A DNA stretch of 23,077 bases. Origin: Firm-08 sp045546995 (GTDB lineage: Bacteria; Bacillota; Clostridia; Oscillospirales; QAKW01). A program made the translations under genes and the position numbers. Below the pieces are notes generated by a model. That model saw nothing but the letters and a program-made list of their open reading frames with translations, was not told the origin of the DNA and ran no database searches. Within the stretch, counting starts at the first letter, position 1. Every line of letters starts with the position of its first letter. Below, piece by piece: positions 14,132 to 21,306 of this stretch. Location: NCBI GenBank assembly GCA_045546995.1, contig JAZQDW010000072.1:1-23077 (forward strand), in the 5' to 3' direction.

Positions 14132-14806
14132 TTATTTCTCAAAATCACGATTGTTGTACATTTCTTTGAGCTCTTCTGCAGTTTTCTTCATAATGTCCTG
14201 AAGATCTGCTTCACAGCCGCCGTCCTCGATCTCCGCCACACGGTCCAACAAATGCTGGGTTTCGGGAGCGAGATACTTGCCGGTCAAACGTCTGGCAAGT
14301 AAACCCACCTGGGGATGGGTAATGCCGGCAGGACAACGGGAGGAGCAAACACCGCACATAACGCAGTCAAAGCTCTCCTCGGCGCACTTTTCATACTCGC
14401 CGCGTTGCGCGTAAGCAATATATTGCATAACGCTCAGTTCCTGAGTACAAGCCTTGGTACAAGCGTTACAACCGATACAGGCGTAGATCTCGGGATAGAG
14501 CTGCATCATGATCTGCTCGGTGGGCTTTACGTTTTCCAACTCATAGGGCTTTTTGACCAGCGGGAAGAACGGCAGGGTGGCAATATACATATTGTCCTCT
14601 ACCTTGGTCTGACAGGCCAGACAGGTCTTAAGCTCCTGCTCCCCTTTAATGCGGTAGATGGTAGCGCAGGCGCCACAGAATCCGCAACGGCATCCCACAC
14701 CGCGCACCAGCTGATAGCCGGCATATTCCATGGCATTCATAATCGTGAGACTATCGGGAACCTCGTATTTTTTACCAAACAGGTAAATATTAACCATTTT
14801 ATCCAT
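14132..14806 (-). CDS. frdB: Fumarate reductase iron-sulfur subunit with two 4Fe-4S sites
   Basis: A 224-residue protein with AAGGAGG before ATG. Residues 1-75 form a ferredoxin-like [2Fe-2S] domain: CRCGFCGAC (C39, C44, C47) followed by C62. The C-terminal part has two [4Fe-4S] motifs: CIGCNACTKAC at 110-120 and CVMCGVCSSRC at 148-158. Classical FrdB has one [4Fe-4S] and one [3Fe-4S]; here the second has four Cys, so a 3Fe cluster is not expected. The dicluster part resembles HdrC. It should pass electrons to the flavoprotein subunit and take them from the Hdr/Flx part rather than from quinone, since no anchor gene exists. A helical tail (200-224) may dock. Confidence 0.85.
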   Translation of the reverse strand: MDKMVNIYLFGKKYEVPDSLTIMNAMEYAGYQLVRGVGCRCGFCGACATIYRIKGEQELKTCLACQTKVEDNMYIATLPFFPLVKKPYELENVKPTEQIMMQLYPEIYACIGCNACTKACTQELSVMQYIAYAQRGEYEKCAEESFDCVMCGVCSSRCPAGITHPQVGLLARRLTGKYLAPETQHLLDRVAEIEDGGCEADLQDIMKKTAEELKEMYNNRDFEK

Positions 14807-14820
14807 TGGTATTCTCCTCC

Positions 14821-15648
14821 TTAATACTCGTCGGGCAGCTCATCCAGCTCGTCGCAACGGAAAACCGGACCGTCCTTGCAGACGTATTTGTGGCCGATGT
14901 TGCATCTGCCGCATTTGCCCACCGCACATTTCATTTTCAGTTCCATGGTGGTGTAGACCTGGGTCTTGTCAAAGCCCAGCTCCTGCAAGCCGGCCAGCGT
15001 AAACTTGATCATAATGGGCGGTCCGCAGATAATGGCTACTTTTTGGGTATCAAAGCCCAACTCTTTTACGAAATTGGGAACAAAGCCCACGTGGCCGTCC
15101 CAGCCCTCCTGCTCGCGGTCGATGGTCAGATGAACGTTTACACCCTCATCCTTGCACCACTCGTCGATGATCTCGTTATAATCCACCAGATCATCCTTAC
15201 TGCGGGAACCGTAAACGATGTCGATCTTTCCGTAGCGGTCACGGTAGTGACGGCAATAGTTGATGACGCTTCTCAAGGGCGCCAGACCGATACCGCCGGC
15301 GATAAACAGCAGATCCTTCCCCGTAAACTCGGTGTCCACCGGAAAATTCTTGCCGTACGGGCCGCGAACGGTAATCATCTGCCCCACCTCCATAGCGTGG
15401 AGCCAGCTGGTCACACAGCCGCACTTTTTAATGGAGAACTCCATAAATTCGGTGTTAGTCGGCGAGGAGGTAATGGAAAACATACCCTCACCCACGCCGG
15501 GCACGCTCAACATAGCGCACTGCCCGGGCATATGCTCAAACACCTTGCCCCCTTCCGGTGCCTCCACACGGAAGGTCTTGACGTCAGGGGTATCGATGCG
15601 GATGTCGGTCACCACACCGATCTTCGGGATCAATGTTTCTTGATTCAT
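14821..15648 (-). CDS. flxA: FlxA-like FAD/NAD(P)H-binding oxidoreductase subunit
   Basis: A 275-residue protein with GGAGG before its ATG. It belongs to the ferredoxin-NADP reductase superfamily in its AsrB/PyrK-like branch. Residues 1-100 form the FAD barrel with MFSITSSP at 56-63. NAD(P)H binding is shown by AGGIGLAPLRS at 117-127 and CGPPIM at 208-213. The C-terminus has a [2Fe-2S] site CAVGKCGRCNIGHKYVC (C241, C246, C249, C257). In the Desulfovibrio FlxABCD-HdrABC system the FlxA subunit oxidises NADH and feeds HdrA; that role is assumed here because the whole gene set is present. The NADH preference over NADPH cannot be told reliably by eye. Confidence 0.86.
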   Translation of the reverse strand: MNQETLIPKIGVVTDIRIDTPDVKTFRVEAPEGGKVFEHMPGQCAMLSVPGVGEGMFSITSSPTNTEFMEFSIKKCGCVTSWLHAMEVGQMITVRGPYGKNFPVDTEFTGKDLLFIAGGIGLAPLRSVINYCRHYRDRYGKIDIVYGSRSKDDLVDYNEIIDEWCKDEGVNVHLTIDREQEGWDGHVGFVPNFVKELGFDTQKVAIICGPPIMIKFTLAGLQELGFDKTQVYTTMELKMKCAVGKCGRCNIGHKYVCKDGPVFRCDELDELPDEY

Positions 15649-15650
15649 TC

Positions 15651-16664
15651 TTATTTACCTCCCAACGCCTTAATTACTTTTACGATGTTCAGCTTGGAGG
15701 GGCACTTGGCCACACATCTGCCACAGCCCACACAGCCGTAGATCCCCTCGTTTCTCTGGGGGAAATATACCAGCTTGTGCAAAAAGCGTTGACGGAACCG
15801 CTGGTCCTGGGTGTTACGGTTATTGCCGTGTGCCATCAGGGTGAAATCGGAATACATACAGCTGTCCCAGCAACGGAAACGCTCAATACTGCCGCCGCAA
15901 TCAAAGTCACGCACGTCATAGCATTGGCAGGTAGGACAAACGTAGGTGCAGGTACCGCAAGCAAGGCAGGTACCGCTCATTTCCTTCCAGACCGGATGAT
16001 TCCAGAAGGTCTCCTCCTTGGCGCCGATGAGATGATCCAGTTTCATTTCACTCAAAGGCAGCTTTTTGAGAATGTTGCGGGTGCTTTCCTTGGCAGCCTC
16101 CACGGCAGCCTCGTCACAATCGGCCAATACGTCGCCCAATGCATCTGTCAAGGCATTTCCCTTGTCAGTGTTGGCGCGCCAATACAGACCGTCCTCCGTC
16201 AGCCAGGTGGTAACGTCGCCGGCAGGGTCGGCGGCGTCTACGCCGAAATGCATACAAAAGCAGGTTTCCTCCGGCTTACCGCAGGCCAGGGTGACCACCG
16301 TAGCGGCCTCTCTTCTTGCCTGATAAACGGTATCCACGGGCTCTACCAAAAATACCTTGTCCAGAATCTCAAAGCTCTTGGCATCGCATCCACGCACACC
16401 GAAGGCCACAAAGGGCTTGACGGTAGGACGCAGGTCCTCCACCTCAATGTTTTTTCCTTCCATTTTAAAGCCCATCAGGGTCTCGGTCTGGGAGAAGAAA
16501 AAGTCTTTGGCGGAGCGTACGGTCTTTAAGGTGTTCAGATTCACCTTACAGCCGCTTTCATATTTCTTAAAATCGGTGGTTACACCGTCCGAAACGGGCA
16601 GATATAATTCCTGTACGGCGCTGATCGCCTCATACAGGGCACTGAGATCTTTGCACAGCTTCAT
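15651..16664 (-). CDS. flxB: FlxB-like 4Fe-4S dicluster subunit
   Basis: A 337-residue protein whose ATG follows the TAA of the upstream gene directly (TAAATG); AAAGGAGGGC serves as ribosome binding site. Two ferredoxin-type clusters: CLACGTCTYVC (C233, C236, C239, C243) and CVGCGRCVAKC (C311, C314, C317, C321). Between them lies CQCYDVRDF and RFRCWDSCMYSDFTLMAHG, a pattern typical of the sulfhydrogenase beta/AsrA family. It should transmit electrons between the NADH-oxidising FlxA and the HdrA/FlxD core. The assignment to B rather than C is by order in the operon and similarity to the AsrA/HydB type. Confidence 0.78.
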   Translation of the reverse strand: MKLCKDLSALYEAISAVQELYLPVSDGVTTDFKKYESGCKVNLNTLKTVRSAKDFFFSQTETLMGFKMEGKNIEVEDLRPTVKPFVAFGVRGCDAKSFEILDKVFLVEPVDTVYQARREAATVVTLACGKPEETCFCMHFGVDAADPAGDVTTWLTEDGLYWRANTDKGNALTDALGDVLADCDEAAVEAAKESTRNILKKLPLSEMKLDHLIGAKEETFWNHPVWKEMSGTCLACGTCTYVCPTCQCYDVRDFDCGGSIERFRCWDSCMYSDFTLMAHGNNRNTQDQRFRQRFLHKLVYFPQRNEGIYGCVGCGRCVAKCPSKLNIVKVIKALGGK

Positions 16665-17627
16665 TTATTTGCCCTCCTTTACAATGGACGGCTCGGGGTC
16701 GCCCTCGGTAAAGTGTACCAGCGGATGCTCGCTGTCGGCATCCTCACCGGCCTGATACTCACCGTAGAAGGTGTTGATATCCTTGATGAATTTGCGATTG
16801 AGCAGATGGAGGGGAATATGCTGGGGACATACTCTGGAGCACTCCCCGCAATCGGTACAACGGCCGGCCACGTGGAAGGCGCGGATGATGTGAAACATAT
16901 TTTCCTCAAACTCGTTGGCATTACTCTTGGCGGCCACACCGCTGTCGTTGTTGTCAAATACACACTTTTCGCAGGTGCAGGCAGGACAGGCGTTGCGGCA
17001 GGCGTTGCAGCGGATACAACGGGACAGTTCCCCTCTCCAGAACTCGTATCTCTCGTCGGGGGTCATGCTCTCCAGCTTTGCCACGGCGGCAAAACGGTGG
17101 GCGTCGCAGTCCTCACCCGTTTCACCCACCAACTCATCGTACGCTACGTGCCGCTTGGAATGGCAAAAGGCGCATTTGTTCAGCAAAATTTCATCCTTGC
17201 GCAGGGTCTGGGTACCGTACAGCGTTTCCACGGTAACCGTCTCCCCTGCCACCTGACAGCCGGTCAGACCGGTAATGCCCTTGGCGCGGATCTTTTCCTC
17301 GTCCAGCTTACCCTCACAGGGCACGCCCAGCACAAAGATATTGTCACGGCCAACACGGTTTTCCTTGATGAGCTGATTGAGAGAAAAGGTATCGCAGGGC
17401 TTGAGCGCCACGGCGATCTTGCCGCCCTTTTTACACTCTTTCACCAAAAATTTAGACAGATTGGCGCCGGAAAACTCGTCGTAAACAAAATCTTCCATGG
17501 CCTCTGCGCTTTCAAACACGGCCGGGCTCTGATCGTAAAAGGTCTCGCCCTTTTTCCAGCCGATCACACGGTCGGCCTTGCCCTCTGCCAAAAGAGCGGT
17601 CAGTTTGGATTTGATCATTTCTTGCAT
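16665..17627 (-). CDS. flxC: FlxC-like iron-sulfur subunit
   Basis: 320 residues from the ATG at 17627, chosen for the GGAGG site 7 bases upstream; a GTG 8 codons earlier lacks one. It overlaps the flxD end by 13 bp. Two [4Fe-4S] motifs: CIRCNACRNAC (C204, C207, C210, C214) and CTDCGECSRVC (C257, C260, C263, C267). Further Cys at 152, 155, 217, 219 and 222 could bind a third cluster. The N-terminal half (IAVALKPCDTFSLNQLI, NIFVLGVPCEGK) resembles the FrhB/coenzyme F420-type fold, but no F420 use is implied. It probably forms the link between FlxB and FlxD/HdrA. Confidence 0.78.
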   Translation of the reverse strand: MQEMIKSKLTALLAEGKADRVIGWKKGETFYDQSPAVFESAEAMEDFVYDEFSGANLSKFLVKECKKGGKIAVALKPCDTFSLNQLIKENRVGRDNIFVLGVPCEGKLDEEKIRAKGITGLTGCQVAGETVTVETLYGTQTLRKDEILLNKCAFCHSKRHVAYDELVGETGEDCDAHRFAAVAKLESMTPDERYEFWRGELSRCIRCNACRNACPACTCEKCVFDNNDSGVAAKSNANEFEENMFHIIRAFHVAGRCTDCGECSRVCPQHIPLHLLNRKFIKDINTFYGEYQAGEDADSEHPLVHFTEGDPEPSIVKEGK

Positions 17628-18046
17628 CTCAGATCCTCCAATCTCTTGCACTCGCCCAGCTTTGCCACGTCCTCAGCAAAAGCTTTCATGGTGGCGGCAA
17701 ACTTGGCGCCCTCTGCGGCGGAGACCCACTCCAGACGAACTCTGTCCTTCTCGATCCCCAAATAGTCCAGCATACTGAACAGCAGCGTAATTCTTCTTCT
17801 GGCATAATAGTTGCCGGTGGTGTAATGGCAGTCGCCGGGATGACAACCGCAGATGATCACACCGTCTGCCCCTCGCTGGAAGGCCTTGAGGATAAACAAG
17901 GGGTTAACACGGCAGGAGCAGGGCACGCGGATGATCTTAACGTTGGCGGGATAGTCCAGACGGTTGGTACCGGCCAGATCGGCGCCCGCATAGGAGCACC
18001 AGTTACAGCAAAATGCTACGATAAGCGGTTTCTTTTCTATTTGCAT
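17615..18046 (-). CDS. flxD: MvhD/FlxD-type delta subunit
   Basis: A 143-residue protein that overlaps the hdrA end by 10 bp and the flxC start by 13 bp. The Cys pattern is that of the MvhD family, which carries a [2Fe-2S] cluster and docks to HdrA: FCCNWCSYAGAD (C13, C14, C17), VPCSCRVNP (C43, C45) and CGCHPGDCHY (C66, C68, C73). It is the obligatory connector between the electron-donating module and HdrA in hydrogenase-, formate- and NADH-linked Hdr complexes. Its presence tells that an outside electron donor feeds HdrA; the FlxA-type gene in the same operon says the donor is NADH or NADPH. Confidence 0.93.
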   Translation of the reverse strand: MQIEKKPLIVAFCCNWCSYAGADLAGTNRLDYPANVKIIRVPCSCRVNPLFILKAFQRGADGVIICGCHPGDCHYTTGNYYARRRITLLFSMLDYLGIEKDRVRLEWVSAAEGAKFAATMKAFAEDVAKLGECKRLEDLRCKK

Positions 18047-20028
18047 ATTGCATCCACCTCCGCCATGATTTGTCGGTTAGAGAAGCCCTTCAGGTCCATC
18101 GCGCCGCTGGGACAGGTGACGGTACAAGCGCCACAGCCCTGACATACGGCGGGATTGACCACCGCCACACGACGGGTCAGCATGCTTCTGTCAAACTGCA
18201 TAAATTCTTTGTTTTCATAGGTGATGGCGCCGTAGGGACAAACGTGCTCACAGTTGGAACAACCGTTACAGAGCAACTCGTCGCTGTGGGCCACACAGGG
18301 GTTGCAGGTCAGCTTATCCTTGGCCAGCAGACCAATGACCTTGCTGGCGGCGGCGCCGGCCTGAGCGACCGTCTCGGGAATGTCCTTGGGGCCTTGGCAC
18401 ACACCGGACAGAAATACGCCGGCGGTGGGGCTCTCCACGGGACGCAGCTTGGGATGGGCCTCGGTGAAGAAATCGTTGGTATCCATCGAAGCGGTCAGCT
18501 TGGTGGCCAAACCTCTGGCGCTCTCGTCGGGCTCAATGGCGCCGGCCAGAACCACCAGATCCGCATCAATATGTAACTGCTCGTTACTCAGCAGATCACT
18601 GGCCTGTACGTGCAATGTACCGTCCGCTCTGGGGCTGACCTTACCCACCATACCCTTGACGTAATGTACGCCGTACTGCTCCACCGCTCTGCGGTAAAAC
18701 TCGTCAAAGTTCTTGCCGGGCGTACGCACGTCAATATAAAAGACGTATACGTCGGTATCGGGATACTTTTCTCTGGTCAGCATGGCGTGCTTGGCGGTGT
18801 ACATACAGCAGATCTTACTGCAGTAAGGCTTGCCGTTTTCGGTGGTGGAACGGGAACCACAGCACTGTACGAATACAATGGTGTGGGGATGCTTGCCGTC
18901 GGAAGGACGGAGCAGCGTTCCGCCGGTAGGACCGGCCGCGTTGGTCAGACGCTCAAACTCCAGGGAGGTAATAACGTCCTTGGACTGGGTGTAGGCAAAC
19001 TCATCAAACTTGGTCATATCGATCATGTTAAAGCCGGTTGCCACTACAATGGCGCCGTACTGACGCTCGATGATCTCATCCTTTTGCTCGTAATTGATGG
19101 CGCCGGCGCCGCATACCTTGGCGCAAACACCGCACTTGCCGGTTTTCAGCTTGTTACAGGTGCTCGGGTCAATGGTTGCGATCTTGGGCACTGCCTGGGC
19201 AAAGGGAATGTAAATGGAACGGCGGTTGTCCATTCCCATATTAAATTCGTTGGGCACGTTCTTTACAGGACATTTTTCGGTACAGATACCGCAACCGGTA
19301 CACTTGGTCTCGTCCACGTATCTGGCCTTTTTGCGGATGGCAACGCTGAAATTGCCCACAAAGCCCTTCACGTCCTCCACCTCGCTGTAAGCGTAGATGT
19401 TGATCTTTTCGTGCTGGGCGCAGTCTACCATCTTGGGGGTCAGAATACAGGCGGAGCAGTCCAGCGTGGGGAAGGTCTTGTCGATCTGTGCCATTTTGCC
19501 GCCGATGGTGGGCTTTTTCTCAACGATATCCACCTCAAAACCGGCATCGGCAATGTCCAGCGCGGTCTGCATACCGGCGATACCGCCGCCAATGACCAGC
19601 GCTCTTTTGATAACAGGACTCTCCCCTGCGGTCAGGGGGGCGTTAAGATGTACCTTGGCGATGGCCGCGCGGCCCAGAATCACCGCCTTTTCGGTACCCT
19701 CCGCCATATCCTTATGGATCCAGGAGCATTGCTCACGGATGTTGGCCACCTCCACCATATAGGGGTTGAGGCCAACCTTGGCGCAGGCCTTGCGGAAGGT
19801 CTGCTCATGCATTCTGGGGGAGCAGGAGCAGATGACCACACCGCTCAGATGATGCTCTTTGATGGCATCCTGAATGAGGGTCTGTCCCGCCTCGGAACAC
19901 ATATATTGATACTCGGTGGAAAAAACAACACCGGGCTCCTTGGCCAGCATCTCCGCCACGGTCTTGACGTCCACCGTACCGGCAATGTTGGTGCCGCAAT
20001 GGCATACGAATACACCAATTCTTTGCAT
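18037..20028 (-). CDS. hdrA: Heterodisulfide reductase subunit A, electron-bifurcating flavoprotein
   Basis: A 663-residue protein with AAAGGAGGAG before ATG. HdrA holds the FAD at which electrons split into a high- and a low-potential path. Its N-terminal Cys-rich domain starts VCHCGTNIAG (C9, C11) and YMCSEAG (C44). The FAD fold has GGGIAG at 148-152 followed by EKKPTIGGKMAQIDKTFPTLDCSACILTPKM, a typical HdrA stretch. Four ferredoxin-type sites: C243/246/249/253, C291/299/302/306, C587/590/593/597 and C629/632/635/639. The C-terminal pair is where ferredoxin is expected to be reduced. It is a full-length, single-copy HdrA of the M. thermautotrophicus type. Confidence 0.95.
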   Translation of the reverse strand: MQRIGVFVCHCGTNIAGTVDVKTVAEMLAKEPGVVFSTEYQYMCSEAGQTLIQDAIKEHHLSGVVICSCSPRMHEQTFRKACAKVGLNPYMVEVANIREQCSWIHKDMAEGTEKAVILGRAAIAKVHLNAPLTAGESPVIKRALVIGGGIAGMQTALDIADAGFEVDIVEKKPTIGGKMAQIDKTFPTLDCSACILTPKMVDCAQHEKINIYAYSEVEDVKGFVGNFSVAIRKKARYVDETKCTGCGICTEKCPVKNVPNEFNMGMDNRRSIYIPFAQAVPKIATIDPSTCNKLKTGKCGVCAKVCGAGAINYEQKDEIIERQYGAIVVATGFNMIDMTKFDEFAYTQSKDVITSLEFERLTNAAGPTGGTLLRPSDGKHPHTIVFVQCCGSRSTTENGKPYCSKICCMYTAKHAMLTREKYPDTDVYVFYIDVRTPGKNFDEFYRRAVEQYGVHYVKGMVGKVSPRADGTLHVQASDLLSNEQLHIDADLVVLAGAIEPDESARGLATKLTASMDTNDFFTEAHPKLRPVESPTAGVFLSGVCQGPKDIPETVAQAGAAASKVIGLLAKDKLTCNPCVAHSDELLCNGCSNCEHVCPYGAITYENKEFMQFDRSMLTRRVAVVNPAVCQGCGACTVTCPSGAMDLKGFSNRQIMAEVDAICK

Positions 20029-20042
20029 TGCTTTCTCCTCCT

Positions 20043-20438
20043 TTACTTACTGTATTTTCTAAAGGCCGAAACGATGGCCTGCTGGGGCAGCTCGGGATCC
20101 AGCGCCGTCGGCACGTCCTCGGCCTTCAAATGGTTGGCGCCTTTGCGACGCAACTTGATATCTCTCACGGCCTCTACAAACTTGGCAGGCTCCACCCCTC
20201 TGGGGCAACGCTCCAGACAGGCCATGCAGGCCAGACAGTTATACAGACCCTCGGATTCCATCAATTCCTCCACTCTGCCCGCTTCCACCATGGAAATAAA
20301 CTGATGAGGATGATACTCCATCTCGTCAAAGGAGGGGCAGGTGGCGGTGCACTTGCCGCATTTCATACAGGTGCGGGGATTGACGCCGGTCATGCGGATG
20401 ACCTGCTCACGGGCCAAAAGATCGATTTTCTTGCTCAT
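20043..20438 (-). CDS. hdrC: Heterodisulfide reductase subunit C
   Basis: A 131-residue iron-sulfur protein with AGGAGGGC before ATG. Two [4Fe-4S] motifs: CMKCGKCTATCP (C24, C27, C30, C34) and CLACMACLERCP (C68, C71, C74, C78). The N-terminal segment (LLAREQVIRMTGVNPRTC) is the usual HdrC opening. In complex with HdrB it carries electrons from HdrA to the catalytic clusters. Gaps to hdrB (12 bp) and hdrA (14 bp) show it is cotranscribed. Confidence 0.93.
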   Translation of the reverse strand: MSKKIDLLAREQVIRMTGVNPRTCMKCGKCTATCPSFDEMEYHPHQFISMVEAGRVEELMESEGLYNCLACMACLERCPRGVEPAKFVEAVRDIKLRRKGANHLKAEDVPTALDPELPQQAIVSAFRKYSK

Positions 20439-20450
20439 TCTCTTGCCCTC

Positions 20451-21230
20451 CTACTTAACACCCAGAGCTTCAGCCAAAAGCTCTGTAAAATAATAAACCG
20501 GCAACTCCACGCCGCTGTTGTGTTTCAGATTGTACAAACACAGCGGGCAGGCGGTAATGATCATATCGGCGCCCATTTCCTTAGCGCCGTTCATCACGTC
20601 TGCGCTCTTCTTGGTGGCCAGCGCCTTGTTTTCCATGCTCACGTATCCGCCACAGCACTCATTTCTCTGGGGATAGATCACCGGCTCGGCGCCGATGGTG
20701 CGGATAAACTCCTCCATAACGGTGGGATTTTCCGGATCGTCAAACTGCATCTTCTTACCGGGACGAAGCAACAAACAGCCGTAATAGGCGGCGATCTTTT
20801 TGCCGGTCAAGGGGTTTACCACCTTTTCCTTAATGGCATCAAAGCCCACGGTATCCCGCAGCATCTCCAGATAATGCACTACCTCTGCCTCGCCCTGATA
20901 CGGGGTCTCAAAGCCGCAATAATTGTTGACCTTGAAGCAAAAGTCGGCATCGTTTTTCAAATCGTAGTTGCACTGCTTGAGCACGTTGTGACAGGCCGAG
21001 CACAGGGTAAGCACGTTTTGTCCCTTACCGGCGGCATATTCCAGGGCGCGCACGGCGGACAGACGGTGAGCGATCTCATCGCTTGCCAGAGGATACACGG
21101 CGCCACAGCACTGCCAATCCTCGATCTCCTCCATGGTCACGCCCAAGGCTTCCGCGCTCTTTCTGGCATAAATATCCAGATCCTTGCCTTTGGTTTTCAG
21201 CGTACAACCGGGATAATAACTAAATATCAT
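20451..21230 (-). CDS. hdrB: Heterodisulfide reductase subunit B
   Basis: A 259-residue protein with two complete CCG domains: C9, C41-C42, C77, C80 and C152, C192-C193, C228, C231. In methanogens each binds a noncubane [4Fe-4S] cluster that cleaves the CoM-CoB heterodisulfide. Gut Firmicutes lack CoM and CoB, so the substrate here must differ: a DsrC-like or small-thiol disulfide, or direct electron transfer to the fumarate reductase subunits. The AAAGGACGACG site precedes its ATG. It lies 76 bp behind fumC across a hairpin-containing gap. Confidence 0.93.
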   Translation of the reverse strand: MIFSYYPGCTLKTKGKDLDIYARKSAEALGVTMEEIEDWQCCGAVYPLASDEIAHRLSAVRALEYAAGKGQNVLTLCSACHNVLKQCNYDLKNDADFCFKVNNYCGFETPYQGEAEVVHYLEMLRDTVGFDAIKEKVVNPLTGKKIAAYYGCLLLRPGKKMQFDDPENPTVMEEFIRTIGAEPVIYPQRNECCGGYVSMENKALATKKSADVMNGAKEMGADMIITACPLCLYNLKHNSGVELPVYYFTELLAEALGVK

Positions 21231-21261
21231 AATCGTCGTCCTTTCGTTTCAAATGAAAGGT

Positions 21262-21285
21262 GGAAATCGGCGATCGCCGATTTCC
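21262..21285 (-). other. 24-bp perfect palindrome between fumC and hdrB
   Basis: Perfect 12+12 inverted repeat around GATC in the 76-bp fumC-hdrB gap. As RNA it forms a stable hairpin; no T-run follows on the minus strand, so complete termination is unlikely. The gap also contains the smaller inverted pair CTTTC/GAAAG at 21241-21259. It could be a processing site or a partial attenuator that sets fumC and hdr expression apart. Confidence 0.7.
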
Positions 21286-21306
21286 TTCCTTACGCAACGC
21301 TCTGCC

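Noticed and set aside
14132..14806. Annotation as quinone-linked succinate dehydrogenase SdhB
   Set aside because: No membrane anchor genes, a second four-Cys cluster in place of the 3Fe site, and an HdrC-like layout argue against a quinone-linked complex.
16665..17627. F420-dependent hydrogenase beta subunit
   Set aside because: The N-terminal resemblance is only to the general fold; no hydrogenase large or small subunit genes are in the window and an F420-using Firmicute is not expected.
18610..20304. Plus-strand open frame of 564 codons, and similar long frames opposite hdr, flx and frd genes
   Set aside because: Antisense shadows of the Cys- and Gly-rich genes; no ribosome binding sites, unnatural His/Gly/Leu-rich composition, and no recognised domain.
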